From NCBI RefSeq assembly GCF_000403135.1, contig NZ_AQPN01000079.1:88323-152322 (forward strand): DNA of 64,000 nt, given 5' to 3'. A program made the position numbers and the translations under genes. The notes under the pieces are model-generated. The model saw only the letters and a program-made list of their open reading frames with translations, had not been told where the DNA came from and made no database searches. Shown piece by piece: positions 37,147-46,908 of the stretch. Source of the stretch: Arcticibacter svalbardensis MN12-7. Lineage in GTDB: Bacteria > Bacteroidota > Bacteroidia > Sphingobacteriales > Sphingobacteriaceae. Within the stretch, counting starts at the first letter, position 1, and every line of letters begins with the position of its first letter.

Positions 37147-37886
37147 GACATACCTCCGTCAACTGAAAGAACCTGACCGGTAAGGTAAGCACTTAAATCA
37201 GATGCCAGAAATAGGCAGGCATTAGCCACATCTTCGGTATCACCAGCACGTTTTAATGGAATATTCTGCTCCCAGGCTGCAACAACCTTGGGATCAAGAA
37301 CCTCAGTCATCTCTGTTTTGATGAAACCCGGAGCAACCACATTTGTCCGAATATTTCTCGAACCAAGCTCTTTAGCCATAGATTTAGAAAATCCAATAAT
37401 GCCAGCTTTAGATGCGGAATAATTCCCTTGCCCGGCATTACCCTGAATCCCGACAACTGAACTCATATTGATGAATACACCTTTGCGATTCTTCATCATG
37501 ATCTTCGAAGCGGCTTTGGTAATGTTGAACACAGATTTCAAGTTCACTTCAAGCACATCATCCCATTGCTGTTCAGTCATGCGCATCAATAAACCATCTT
37601 TAGTGATTCCTGCATTATTCACCACTATATCGATAGTGCCAAAATCGGCAACTACATCATTTATAAGCTGTTCAGCCTGATCAAATTTTGAAGCATCGGA
37701 ACGATACCCCTTAATTTTAGTGCCACCAAGTAGTAGCTCCTGCTCAAGAGCAAGTCCTTTTTCTACTGATGACAAATATGTAAAAGCAACATTTGCACCA
37801 TGTTCAGCAAATTTTTCTGCTATTTTACGGCCAATACCTTTTGAAGCACCCGTTATGAGCGCAGTTTTTCCTTCAAGTAACTTCAT
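37143..37886 (-). CDS. fabG: 3-oxoacyl-ACP reductase
   Basis: It reduces 3-ketoacyl-ACP with NADPH in fatty acid elongation. SDR features are GASKGIGRKIAEKFAEHGAN, NNAG, INMSSVVG with Ser, and YSASKAG with Tyr-x3-Lys. It ends in LTGQVLSVDGGMS, the FabG tail. The length of 247 is standard. The 3' end is followed by five tandem copies of its last codons plus flank, which probably carry terminator function. Confidence 0.95.
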   Translation of the reverse strand: MKLLEGKTALITGASKGIGRKIAEKFAEHGANVAFTYLSSVEKGLALEQELLLGGTKIKGYRSDASKFDQAEQLINDVVADFGTIDIVVNNAGITKDGLLMRMTEQQWDDVLEVNLKSVFNITKAASKIMMKNRKGVFINMSSVVGIQGNAGQGNYSASKAGIIGFSKSMAKELGSRNIRTNVVAPGFIKTEMTEVLDPKVVAAWEQNIPLKRAGDTEDVANACLFLASDLSAYLTGQVLSVDGGMS

Positions 37887-37928
37887 AAAAACTAAGATTA
37901 ACGGGTGTGAAGGTAGAGTTTTTTTTAA

Positions 37929-38408
37929 TTACTTTGAATCGGGCACAAAAGCCATAGACACAGAATTTACACAATGACGTGTATTTTTGTCTGTAAACCC
38001 TTCATTTAAAAACACATGTCCCAAGTGAGCACCACATTTTGCACATTCAATTTCTGTACGTTGTCCATCAATATCAGGGATCCTTTTAACGGCACCTTTG
38101 ATTTCATCGTCAAAACTAGGCCATCCGCAATGGGAATCAAACTTAGTTTCTGAACGATATAGCGGGGCATTACACCTTCTACAGATATAAGTCCCTTTGG
38201 CCGTATTATTTAAAAGTTTACCTGTACCCGGATATTCAGTTCCTTTACCTACAATAACGCGCTCTTCTTCGGCCGTTAACTTGTTATAATTCATATTTTT
38301 AGTTTCATTAGATGTTTTAATATTTTCTTGCTGAACAGGCTTTTTATCCTGTCCACAAGAACTAAGCGCAACAAACAAAAGACTGCTGACAACAAGAATT
38401 ACTTTCAT
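37929..38408 (-). CDS. msrB: Lipoprotein peptide-methionine (R)-S-oxide reductase
   Basis: I choose ATG 38408 ([19 protein letters not shown]), which gives a lipobox with Cys at SSC, so the enzyme is anchored in the periplasm. MsrB motifs are [12 protein letters not shown] and [13 protein letters not shown], the four zinc cysteines; [10 protein letters not shown]; and the catalytic Cys in [12 protein letters not shown]. It repairs R-methionine sulfoxide in exported proteins. The neighbouring genes are not functionally linked. Confidence 0.95.
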   Translation of the reverse strand: MKVILVVSSLLFVALSSCGQDKKPVQQENIKTSNETKNMNYNKLTAEEERVIVGKGTEYPGTGKLLNNTAKGTYICRRCNAPLYRSETKFDSHCGWPSFDDEIKGAVKRIPDIDGQRTEIECAKCGAHLGHVFLNEGFTDKNTRHCVNSVSMAFVPDSK

Positions 38409-38560
38409 AGTGTACATATAACGAAGTTACTTTCCTTATTAATATACGGGTTACAACAGCTAACGGTTTTATTAGCCTAATAGATGAATTATTTATTTAA
38501 TTTTACACTTCAATTAATATACTTCCTTTTTGAAAGGATCCTCTGCTAAAACAATCTTTA

Positions 38561-39034
38561 ATGAAAATAACTTTTCTTGTTGTAGGCAAAACTGAAGATA
38601 GCTACATAAATGAAGGAATTAACAAATATTTAAAAAGACTTAAACACTACGTTAAATTTGAGCTTGTTGAGATACCAGAATTAAAGAATACGAAGAACCT
38701 TAGAGAAGATCAGCAGAAAGCAAAAGAAGCAGAACTAATTTTGAAAGCACTTAGTCAGTCTGATCACGTAATTCTACTGGATGAAAAAGGCGATGAACTC
38801 ACATCTTCTCAATTCGCACAATTTGTCAACAAAAAAATGATTGGGGGAATTCAGAACCTGGTCTTTATTGTTGGAGGACCTTATGGTTTCGATGAAAGTA
38901 TTTATAAATTAGCTCAAGGGAAAACATCTTTGTCCAGAATGACGTTTTCTCATCAAATGGTTCGTTTATTTTTTGTAGAACAACTATACAGGACGTTTAC
39001 GATTTTAAAGGGAGAACCATATCATCATGAATAA
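38561..39034 (+). CDS. rlmH: 23S rRNA (pseudouridine1915-N3)-methyltransferase
   Basis: The 157-residue SPOUT methyltransferase contains LLDEKGDELTSSQFA, FIVGGPYGFD and the C-terminal LSRMTFSHQMVRLFFVEQLYRTFTI with GEPYHHE, all typical of RlmH. It methylates the ribosomal large subunit at H69. Its start is ATG 38561. Confidence 0.96.
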   Translation: MKITFLVVGKTEDSYINEGINKYLKRLKHYVKFELVEIPELKNTKNLREDQQKAKEAELILKALSQSDHVILLDEKGDELTSSQFAQFVNKKMIGGIQNLVFIVGGPYGFDESIYKLAQGKTSLSRMTFSHQMVRLFFVEQLYRTFTILKGEPYHHE

Positions 39035-39045
39035 ACACTACCTCT

Positions 39046-39168
39046 ATGCCATTTAAAACACGCAATTATCGATATAAAGGAGGAAATTCAGAGTCTGAAC
39101 GAAAGAATTTTTGGATTTTCATTGTAATAGGTCTTCTTATAGGTGCCGCAATTATCTATTTTTTCTAG
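39046..39168 (+). CDS. Small single-pass membrane protein
   Basis: ATG 39046 to TAG 39168 encodes 40 residues: a basic N-terminus (MPFKTRNYRYKGG), then one helix, WIFIVIGLLIGAAIIYFF. It begins 11 bp after the rlmH stop, so cotranscription is likely. The basic-then-helix order predicts the N-terminus inside. The function is unknown. Confidence 0.6.
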   Translation: MPFKTRNYRYKGGNSESERKNFWIFIVIGLLIGAAIIYFF

Positions 39169-39212
39169 TTAATATGAAGGTTATTTGATTTATCAAAACA
39201 GTTATTTGTAAA

Positions 39213-39405
39213 CAGAATATACTTTTGACCGACCTCCAATAGTAATAAAAAGCAAGGATGCATCATTCACCAAATTACTATCCATGAGCAGAATGCAATT
39301 TTAGCACCATGTAATAATAATAAATAGACAAACTTATATCACTAATCAGGATCACCTTCCATAAGCAGCATATATTTTTGAGTAACTTCTAATAGTAATA
39401 AATAG
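39213..39405. repeat. About 76-bp degenerate tandem repeat
   Basis: Diverged copies start near 39213, 39289 and 39366, each beginning cagaat/cagcat, and share ends such as agtaataaa(t/a)ag near 39252, 39327 and 39405. There are two and a half units. They fill most of the 373-bp gap after the small membrane-protein gene, which is otherwise empty. Confidence 0.5.
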
Positions 39406-39412
39406 TTTAAAA

Positions 39413-39452
39413 AAAACCCGGCAATCCTCATATAGAAAATTGCCGGGTTTTT
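39413..39452. terminator. Terminator between rlmH region and DUF5606 gene
   Basis: AACCCGGCAAT pairs with ATTGCCGGGTT, with a loop of about 12 bases and a T run after it on the plus strand and an A run (T run on minus) on the other side. It can serve both strands. Confidence 0.8.
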
Positions 39453-39541
39453 ATTAACTAAAAGACTACCTTAAACGAAATTTAAGGCAACATAGAGCTC
39501 AAATCGAACTATAATAACCCCATTTGACCCTTATATTATAT

Positions 39542-39979
39542 TTACTCTGCAGGCTTTTCTGTTTCTGCTACCGCAGCAGCAGGAGCTGCAGCTGGCTCTT
39601 CATCAAACAAAGGCATTTCCTTAATAAGTGAATACCAGGTAAGGATTTTCTTCATATCAGAAGCATATACCTTTTCCTCATCATGATCAGGTGCTACTTC
39701 TCTGAAATAAGCCCGTAAAATCTTACCATCAGATTTAGAATCCGGAGGTGTAGAATCACTTGTTTTGATTCGTTCCAGAATATCAATTAATTTTAAGTCA
39801 GTATTCTCACCGAAAATTGTGATATCCTCTAATGTTGCCAACTTTGATGCAGATATACTGACAACAAGTTTAGTTTTCAGTCCATCCAGACTCTCCAGAA
39901 TAAACCCGTTTTTATTCTTACCAATAACTTTGTATAATCCCGGTTTGCCCGAAACAGATACCAGACCTCTTAAATTCAT
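39542..39979 (-). CDS. DUF5606 family protein
   Basis: The 145 residues start MNLRGLVSVSGKPGLYKVIG, then LESLDGLKTKLVVSISASKL. This is the beginning of a Bacteroidota-restricted family with no assigned function. An acidic middle (FREVAPDHDEEKVYASDMKK) and an alanine-rich tail (PAAAPAAAVAETEKPAE) follow. It is soluble, and 6 bp behind the PPIase gene in the same direction. Confidence 0.85.
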   Translation of the reverse strand: MNLRGLVSVSGKPGLYKVIGKNKNGFILESLDGLKTKLVVSISASKLATLEDITIFGENTDLKLIDILERIKTSDSTPPDSKSDGKILRAYFREVAPDHDEEKVYASDMKKILTWYSLIKEMPLFDEEPAAAPAAAVAETEKPAE

Positions 39980-39985
39980 CCTTAA

Positions 39986-40426
39986 CTAATTTTCTTCTAA
40001 TACTTCAACGCTCAAAATCTTGTCACCTGCACGAATTGCATCAACAACATCTACATTTTCAACTACTTTGCCAAAGCAAGTATGATTTCTATCCAAATGA
40101 GCAGTATTATTACGGCTATGACAGATAAAAAACTGAGAACTACCTGTATCTCGACCTGCATGAGCCATAGAAAGGACACCACGGTCATGGTATTGATTTT
40201 CGCCGGTTAACTCACATTTGATCTGAATACCTGATCCACCTGCACCTGTTCCTGTTGGATCGCCTCCCTGTATGACAAAATCAGGTATAACACGATGAAA
40301 AGTTACTCCATTGTAGAATCCTTCTTTAGAAAGTTTCAAGAAGTTAGCTACAGTGTTAGGAGCATCCTTGTCGTAGAATTCTACGGTCATATCGCCTTTT
40401 TCGGTTTTTATAATTGCTTTACTCAT
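39986..40426 (-). CDS. Peptidyl-prolyl cis-trans isomerase, cyclophilin type
   Basis: I take ATG 40426 ([17 protein letters not shown]), giving 146 residues; the frame continues upstream to a TTG at 40447. Motifs are [48 protein letters not shown] and [12 protein letters not shown]. It accelerates proline isomerisation in the cytoplasm, as no signal peptide is visible. Confidence 0.94.
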   Translation of the reverse strand: MSKAIIKTEKGDMTVEFYDKDAPNTVANFLKLSKEGFYNGVTFHRVIPDFVIQGGDPTGTGAGGSGIQIKCELTGENQYHDRGVLSMAHAGRDTGSSQFFICHSRNNTAHLDRNHTCFGKVVENVDVVDAIRAGDKILSVEVLEEN

Positions 40427-40507
40427 GATTTCAAATTTAAACGCCAAAGTTAATTATTTCATTTAGATTTAATAGATTAAAGCTTTTTACTACAATCTTA
40501 TTACGCT

Positions 40508-41764
40508 ATGCTCAGGTTATTTCTCATCAGTACTCTTTTTATATTGTCAGTAAGGTCACATGCAGCGTCTTTACTTATCCCAATGGATGAGGATCAAAAG
40601 GACCACCTTAAAGCTTATGGATTAACGTATTGGACGATTAAGAATGGACTTGAAGCAAGTTGGCTGCTTAATTACAGAGGCGGAAGTTTTCTGATACCCT
40701 ATTCGGCTCCAGCAGAAAAAGAATGCAAAGTTAGGGGAGTTACTTATCAGCTTATTACAGATGCAGCAGTAAATGCAATTTTAAATCAAATTACAGATAA
40801 CCAGTCCAATACCGAAATAGTTAAACTGGAGAAGGCTCCAAAGATGGCCGTATATTCTCCTAAAAATAAGCTTCCCTGGGATGATGCGGTAACGTTAGTT
40901 CTAAAGTATGCAGAAATACCCTATGATGTTGTTTATGATGAGGAAGTACTGAAAGGCGACTTGTCTAAATACGATTGGCTGCACCTGCATCATGAAGATT
41001 TCACTGGACAGTATGGTCGATTTTGGTCAACCTTCCGCATGGCTCAATGGTATACAGACGATGTAAAATTTCAAGAGTCCACGGCAAAGAAACTTGGTTA
41101 TAAAAAAGTGTCTCAAATGAAATTGGATGTAGCTAAAACCATCCGCAACTTTTGTGCGGGAGGAGGTTTCCTCTTTGCGATGTGTTCCGGAACAGAAAGT
41201 TTTGACGTAGCACTAGCCGCCGATGGAATAGATATTTGCGAAACGATGTTTGATGGGGACCCTGCGGATCAGCATGCACAAGAGAAACTAGACTTCAGCA
41301 AGACCTTTGCTTTTCAAAATTTCAAGCTGGACTTAAATCCCTATAATTATGAGTTCTCAGATATTGATGCCACTAGCACGAGAAACCTCGACCGCACCGA
41401 CGATTTTTTTACCCTGTTTGACTTTTCAGCTAAGTGGGATATTGTTCCTACAATGCTGACGCAAAACCATGACAAAGTAATTAAAGGATTCATGGGGCAA
41501 ACTACTGCATTCCGGAAGTCGCTGCTAAAACCAGATGTCCTGGTGCTTGGCGAAACTAAATCCGCAAATGAAGCCCGCTATATCCATGGAGAATATGGTA
41601 AAGGGCAATGGACATTCTATGGTGGGCATGATCCAGAAGATTACCAACATGCAGTAGGAGATCCACCAACCGACTTGAGCCTTTATCCCAATTCACCAGG
41701 GTACCGCCTTATACTAAATAACGTATTATTCCCAGCTGCGAAAAAGAAAAAACAAAAGACCTGA
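40508..41764 (+). CDS. Exported amidotransferase-like protein (annotated in relatives as asparagine synthetase B)
   Basis: The 418-residue protein has a signal peptide (MLRLFLISTLFILSVRSHA). It continues with LPWDDAVTLVLKYAEIPYDV, KYDWLHLHHEDFTG and FCAGGGFLFAMCSGTESFDV, which resembles the class I glutamine-amidotransferase-like fold with an exposed Cys. The annotation asparagine synthetase B used for similar proteins is doubtful, because no synthetase domain is present. A periplasmic role is likely; the substrate is unknown. It ends one base before the convergent porin gene. Confidence 0.65.
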   Translation: MLRLFLISTLFILSVRSHAASLLIPMDEDQKDHLKAYGLTYWTIKNGLEASWLLNYRGGSFLIPYSAPAEKECKVRGVTYQLITDAAVNAILNQITDNQSNTEIVKLEKAPKMAVYSPKNKLPWDDAVTLVLKYAEIPYDVVYDEEVLKGDLSKYDWLHLHHEDFTGQYGRFWSTFRMAQWYTDDVKFQESTAKKLGYKKVSQMKLDVAKTIRNFCAGGGFLFAMCSGTESFDVALAADGIDICETMFDGDPADQHAQEKLDFSKTFAFQNFKLDLNPYNYEFSDIDATSTRNLDRTDDFFTLFDFSAKWDIVPTMLTQNHDKVIKGFMGQTTAFRKSLLKPDVLVLGETKSANEARYIHGEYGKGQWTFYGGHDPEDYQHAVGDPPTDLSLYPNSPGYRLILNNVLFPAAKKKKQKT

Positions 41765-41765
41765 T

Positions 41766-43745
41766 TTAGTCATAAAAGCTCCAGCTTACACCTAATTTAA
41801 ATAAAGAATTAGGCATTGGATAACGATTAACAGTATAATATCCCTTAGATAAAAGGCCTTGATTTGCATAATCATAGCGCACAAATATGTTGGCTCTTCG
41901 TAATGCAAAACGTGCCCATACATCCACTATTGGGTATGATGCATACTTTACATTATATCCATTGTAAAATTGGCTTACGTTAATGGCATAAGAATTTGCG
42001 GAATAAGGTGTATTCATCCGCACATCAAAACCTATATCACCAGATAATGCCTTCTTGAAATAAGTATTTGAAAAATAAACGCTGTTGTATGTATAAAATT
42101 CGGGGGTACTTAAAAGATCCTGATAGTCTGTTTTTTGATACACTACAAAGTTTTCCATATTAAATTTCCCAACCTTGAAACTCTTACTCAGCGTAAGCTT
42201 CAACAAATTGATATCACTATTCATTTGGAGGGGCTCAATTTCATTAACAAAAGGCGTCTCAGCAAGATATAAATAATCAGTCATTAAGAAATACTCTGCC
42301 TTTGCCTGCAGTTTAAACTTCGAATTGAGGTAAGCAAAAGAAAGATTATTAATTTTAGTTTTATCAAAGTTATGCTCCCAATTATGGTAAGTATACTCCA
42401 GTTTATTAAAAAATTGCTCAGGCGATTTATTCTGCGAATAAGCACCTAAAATGATCTTACCAACTGAACGGCTTAACATAATTTGTGCTTTCGCATCATA
42501 TAAATAGTCACCGGCATTACGACCTTGGGCAATCTGCTGTATATTGGCATTTAGAGAGATCCGGTCACTAAACCGGTACCCTGCATTTGCCTTTAACATA
42601 ATATTTTGAAAAGACGTTGAAAAACTCATCTGATCATACCAATATAAATCATGCTGAATTCCAAGATCAAGCTTCACTTCATTTTTAAGAAAGCTTACTG
42701 ATCGTCCCCTTAAGTAAAAGCTGTACATAAACTCATTTCGCAAGTTCCTTATATGCGTAGAATCCTGCACAAAATCGATCTCCGTATTTAAATCAGGAAA
42801 AACATTATAGGTATCAGTTTCATATTTATAAAACTTGTATTGCTCAGCGGAGTAAAGCAATGAATGAGACATCCTTTGTGTAGGCAAAATTTTGGAATCA
42901 GCATTTTTCCCAGTGGTATCAATACGACCGAGATAATAGAACTGCTTTAGAAAGAAAGATTTTTGATTATATGTCTGTCTGGTGGGGTCACTGGTATTAT
43001 TCAGCTTTACTGATTCCTCCTGAGCTCCAAGGGTATTGGTAGAATTAAATATATCGTTACTCACCATTGACCCATTTTCTTCTGTTTTCAAGGTATTAAA
43101 CAGGCCATTGACTAAAATATTATACCGCTTAGTTGGTGATTCATACCAGCTGAAAACTGCAGCATTTAAGTGATCCGAATTCTGATTTCGATAAATTCCT
43201 CTTGCACCAATTCTAAAATAATTTCCGCCTATATTCCAATTCGGTTTAATATTCTGCGTATGGATAATCTTAAAAACTTGTTCTGTAGTACTTCCATTTA
43301 CATAATACAAGGAAGTAAAGGGAGTTCTGGCCCGGTAATACTTAATCGAATCCTGAGTCAGCTTATACCTATCCATAGAATGAAATCCAGCATCAAAACC
43401 AATAGATTTAGAAGGATCAAACAACAGATCATTATAGGGCAATCCTAAATTTCCTAAATTAGCCGTAGGAGTCTCCGGCTGATTCATTATATTATAGTTC
43501 TGAAAATGACGCAAAGTAGTATCGATAGGTTCAGTTTGCGTACTATCTTTTAGCAAATCAAGATTCGTATAACGAATATAAGTAGCATTAAAAATCACCG
43601 TATCTCTTCCCCCTTCTTCAATCTTACGAAGTGAATCAAGTTCAGCATCTGCCGTTTTTGGAGTAGCAGGTTGTCTTACTTGTGCCAGTGCCACATTGTT
43701 ACCAAATAAGAAGAGGCCTAACAGAACAATTAAAATATATTTCAT
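41766..43745 (-). CDS. Putative outer membrane porin (beta-barrel)
   Basis: The 659-residue protein starts with a signal peptide (MKYILIVLLGLFLFGNNVALAQ). A long series of alternating strands follows, such as FRIGARGIYRNQNSD and YRFSDRISLNANIQQIAQG, ending with an aromatic C-terminus (LGVSWSFYD), typical of outer membrane barrels. It matches the Bacteroidota putative-porin family; the cargo is unknown. It is the last gene of an FAD oxidase-lpxK-punA-porin operon. Confidence 0.8.
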   Translation of the reverse strand: MKYILIVLLGLFLFGNNVALAQVRQPATPKTADAELDSLRKIEEGGRDTVIFNATYIRYTNLDLLKDSTQTEPIDTTLRHFQNYNIMNQPETPTANLGNLGLPYNDLLFDPSKSIGFDAGFHSMDRYKLTQDSIKYYRARTPFTSLYYVNGSTTEQVFKIIHTQNIKPNWNIGGNYFRIGARGIYRNQNSDHLNAAVFSWYESPTKRYNILVNGLFNTLKTEENGSMVSNDIFNSTNTLGAQEESVKLNNTSDPTRQTYNQKSFFLKQFYYLGRIDTTGKNADSKILPTQRMSHSLLYSAEQYKFYKYETDTYNVFPDLNTEIDFVQDSTHIRNLRNEFMYSFYLRGRSVSFLKNEVKLDLGIQHDLYWYDQMSFSTSFQNIMLKANAGYRFSDRISLNANIQQIAQGRNAGDYLYDAKAQIMLSRSVGKIILGAYSQNKSPEQFFNKLEYTYHNWEHNFDKTKINNLSFAYLNSKFKLQAKAEYFLMTDYLYLAETPFVNEIEPLQMNSDINLLKLTLSKSFKVGKFNMENFVVYQKTDYQDLLSTPEFYTYNSVYFSNTYFKKALSGDIGFDVRMNTPYSANSYAINVSQFYNGYNVKYASYPIVDVWARFALRRANIFVRYDYANQGLLSKGYYTVNRYPMPNSLFKLGVSWSFYD

Positions 43746-43758
43746 TAAGATTTCATCG

Positions 43759-44574
43759 TTATAAAAAACTAAGCAATTCTTTTAATATTAAAGTCATTTT
43801 AGGCTCAGCCTCTTGTGCAACCCGCACTATTTCTTCCAGAGATACAGGTTCTAGTGCATGCAAAAAACCTTCATCAGTAATTACTGAGACAGCAAAAACC
43901 GGTAGTCCCATATGCTTAGCTACAATCACTTCAGGAACTGTACTCATTCCAACTGCATCTCCACCGATCATCCTTAGATACTTGTATTCTGCTTTAGTTT
44001 CTAAATTTGGACCTAGGACAGATACGTAAACGCCCTTATGGCATCTTATGTTATTAGCCAAAGCAATTTCTAATCCTTTAGTAATTAGATTACGATCATA
44101 AGGCTCATTCATATCTGGAAAACGGGGACCAAAATTATCCCAGTTCCTTCCTCTCAATGGATTGTCACCTAGAAGATTTATATGATCTTCAATAATCATA
44201 AGGTCACCCTTTTTGATATCTTCATTTAAGGATCCACTCGCATTTGAAACAAAAAGGTGAGCAATTCCCAGCATTTTCATCACCCTTACTGGAAACGTAA
44301 TCTGCTGCATAGAATATCCTTCATAATAATGCAAACGGCCTTGCATGGCAACCACCCTTTTTCCATTCAATAAACCAAAAATTAACCGGCCAGAATGAAA
44401 CTCCACTGTAGAAATCGGGAAGTCAGGAATATTCGAGTACATTAATTTCTGATGCACCTCAATTTCATTCGCCAATCCGCCTAATCCCGTTCCAAGAATA
44501 ATTCCTATTTCAGGTTGAAAATCACCGATTCTCTTTTTTATATATTCAGTTGTACTATAAATGCTGTTTAACAT
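43759..44574 (-). CDS. punA: Purine-nucleoside phosphorylase
   Basis: It splits purine nucleosides by phosphorolysis. Class II motifs are IILGTGLGGLANEIE, VVAMQGRLHYYEGYSM, LFVSNASGSLN and AVGMSTVPEVIVAKHMGLPV. It has 271 residues. Its start overlaps the end of lpxK by 20 bp, and the porin gene follows 13 bp later. Confidence 0.95.
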   Translation of the reverse strand: MLNSIYSTTEYIKKRIGDFQPEIGIILGTGLGGLANEIEVHQKLMYSNIPDFPISTVEFHSGRLIFGLLNGKRVVAMQGRLHYYEGYSMQQITFPVRVMKMLGIAHLFVSNASGSLNEDIKKGDLMIIEDHINLLGDNPLRGRNWDNFGPRFPDMNEPYDRNLITKGLEIALANNIRCHKGVYVSVLGPNLETKAEYKYLRMIGGDAVGMSTVPEVIVAKHMGLPVFAVSVITDEGFLHALEPVSLEEIVRVAQEAEPKMTLILKELLSFL

Positions 44575-45607
44575 ATTTACTTATTATAGAATTAAAACAC
44601 TCATTATCAAAAGGATGAATCTCAGCCTGTATAGGAATATAAAAAACAGGTAGTTCTTCTAAAATTCCATGAAGGCTTACAGACCTTAAACGCTGAACAT
44701 CTTTTTCAGTCGTAATTATAATTTTTCTCAGTCCAGCATCCATACTAAAATCCACTGCAAGTTTACTAATATTTTTCCGGCAGAAAGGGTGATGATCAGG
44801 GTAATCATAATGCCTGATCTCACATCCCGCAATCGCCAGTTTATCCAACAATGGCTTCGGATTAGCAATTCCGGTTAGTAAATATACAGTATACGAATGA
44901 TCAAGGGACGCTAAAGCCATCTTGTTTCCCTGATATAGGGGCAAACAATCTCCATACTTCAAATAAGAAAAGAAAACCTGTTGATGCGAAAAAGGTTTTA
45001 CCCTCTTTATTGCACGCTTCCGATCTTCATCAGAAATAGTCAAAGGACTTTTTGTAATAACTAGAATATCAGCCCTTTCTCTTCCCATAAAAGGCTCTCT
45101 CAAATCACCCGCAGGTAAAACAATAAATGGATTATCTAAACTGGTATAGTCAAAAAGCAGCAAACTCAGACCAGGAACAACTGCTCTATGTTGAAAGGCA
45201 TCATCGAGAATAATTACATCATGATTATCCTGAAGTTGTTCGATCCCATACACCCTTTTCTCACAAACAGCTACTGTAATTTCAGGAAATTTCTTTTTAA
45301 ACTGCAAAGGCTCATCCCCCGCTTGTAAAGTAGAATCATCAGTAGATACCAGTCTATATCCTTTTGTCGTTCTTCCATAACCACGGCTCAATACAGCAAC
45401 ACGATATTCTTTACTGAGCAAGCGAATGATATATTCGGCCATTGGACTTTTTCCAGCTCCTCCAATCGCCAGGTTGCCTATACTGATAACTGGGACATCA
45501 AATCGTCTCGAGGCAAATACCCCGTTTTGGTAAGCAAAGTTCCTAATTATACCTATTAATCCGTACAGACAAGAAAAGGGAAGCAAAAGCAGTCGCAGGT
45601 ATTGCAT
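44555..45607 (-). CDS. lpxK: Tetraacyldisaccharide 4'-kinase
   Basis: It phosphorylates lipid A precursor at the inner membrane. I use ATG 45607, as the longer reading begins with TTG at 45613. It has an N-terminal helix (YLRLLLLPFSCLYGLIG), the Walker A motif GNLAIGGAGKSPMAEYI, VLSRGYGR and LDDAFQHRAV, all characteristic. The 350 residues are complete. It overlaps punA by 20 bp. Confidence 0.95.
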   Translation of the reverse strand: MQYLRLLLLPFSCLYGLIGIIRNFAYQNGVFASRRFDVPVISIGNLAIGGAGKSPMAEYIIRLLSKEYRVAVLSRGYGRTTKGYRLVSTDDSTLQAGDEPLQFKKKFPEITVAVCEKRVYGIEQLQDNHDVIILDDAFQHRAVVPGLSLLLFDYTSLDNPFIVLPAGDLREPFMGRERADILVITKSPLTISDEDRKRAIKRVKPFSHQQVFFSYLKYGDCLPLYQGNKMALASLDHSYTVYLLTGIANPKPLLDKLAIAGCEIRHYDYPDHHPFCRKNISKLAVDFSMDAGLRKIIITTEKDVQRLRSVSLHGILEELPVFYIPIQAEIHPFDNECFNSIISKYVKQHL

Positions 45608-45630
45608 GTGCAAAAGTAAAAAATAGCCAG

Positions 45631-46908
45631 TTAATTTTTTAAGATTGCTTCAGCAACTTGCTTACCGCTTACTAAAGCAGCCTCCACTGTACCTCCATGT
45701 GGCCCCTCATACATAGATTCACCCGCAAAATAAAGCGTTTCTTCAACCGGCTCCTTTAAAATTGCTTTAGATTCCGCTCCAAGTAAAGTAGTAAAACCAT
45801 ACCCACCTCTTGAAAAGGGATTCGTATTCCAATTGAAAATATAATACCCTTCAACCTGTTCAAGGAGAGATTCATTACTCATTCCAAAAACCGAAGAAAG
45901 AGAATTTAAAGCTTCATCCATCAACTGCTTATCTGTATAGTCATTTAAGGCTTCCGCTTTCGGGCCAGCAATCCATCCATTTAATACAGGCACAGTATAA
46001 GGTTCATGAAGCCACCAGGTTGGAATTGTTTTATCTGAAAACAGAAAACACGTATCAGGACTTACCATACTAGTCCAAAAAGCAGACTTAAAACGGATCA
46101 CAATCTTAATTACTTCACCAAAACCCATCAGTTTAACAGCATTCGAGCGCAAAGGAAGAGGTGGATTAAACAACACAGAGCCTGCACGACCATCTTTTAT
46201 ACGCAGCACACCTGGAGGGATCGTTATAATCAGTTTATTAGCCGTATAACACTCTCTATTTGAAGTAAGCACTTCCACAAAACCCTTATTCCACCTGATA
46301 TGAGTAACCACTTTGTGCAGCAAAACAGAACAACCAGCCTCTTCACATTGGGCCGCTAAGAAATCAATCAATTTGCCATAACCGGCATCCACACGATATT
46401 GCGGCCCTTCTTTTGACCATTCATCACGCAAAGAAAACATACTAACAGTGTATGGATCAGCAGCATCATAGCCTTGTGCAAAGCGTAAGACTTCGCCTCT
46501 TAACCCGATATATTTATCATCATCAAAATAATTTTCAAGAAAATCAATCAAGGTCTGGTCACTTTTCAACAAGTTAAGCTCTTTCATAAACTCGTCCCAA
46601 TAATTTTTTCTATCCAGATCATTTACCTCAACACCGCCAATCAATTTTACGCCTTTCTGGTCCATTTGCGTATATGTCAGACCAGCCTCCTTTAAAAGAT
46701 CAATGGTAACAGGTAAGTCCCCGTGAATAAATTCGGCGCCCAAAGATATTGGAACAGGCCATTCCGGATCATTAATATCAAGGACACGGCCCCCAACACG
46801 AGCACCTGCCTCCAGAACAACAACCTTTTTCCCTGCTGATGATAATAAACGTGCCGCTAACAGCCCCGCTGCTCCTGCACCAATGATAAGAATTTGAGAA
46901 TGAGCCAT
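45631..46908 (-). CDS. FAD-dependent amine oxidase family protein
   Basis: I start at ATG 46908 (MAHSQILIIGAGAAGLLAAR), because the N-terminal Rossmann strand begins there and the longer frame adds an unlikely leader. The GMC-like GxGxxG motif, the LEAGARVGGRV motif and the C-terminal GGYGFTTLLGA with YFAGESMYEGPHGGTVEAAL bind FAD as in monoamine oxidases. It oxidises an amine or similar substrate; which one is unknown. No signal peptide is visible. Confidence 0.88.
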   Translation of the reverse strand: MAHSQILIIGAGAAGLLAARLLSSAGKKVVVLEAGARVGGRVLDINDPEWPVPISLGAEFIHGDLPVTIDLLKEAGLTYTQMDQKGVKLIGGVEVNDLDRKNYWDEFMKELNLLKSDQTLIDFLENYFDDDKYIGLRGEVLRFAQGYDAADPYTVSMFSLRDEWSKEGPQYRVDAGYGKLIDFLAAQCEEAGCSVLLHKVVTHIRWNKGFVEVLTSNRECYTANKLIITIPPGVLRIKDGRAGSVLFNPPLPLRSNAVKLMGFGEVIKIVIRFKSAFWTSMVSPDTCFLFSDKTIPTWWLHEPYTVPVLNGWIAGPKAEALNDYTDKQLMDEALNSLSSVFGMSNESLLEQVEGYYIFNWNTNPFSRGGYGFTTLLGAESKAILKEPVEETLYFAGESMYEGPHGGTVEAALVSGKQVAEAILKN

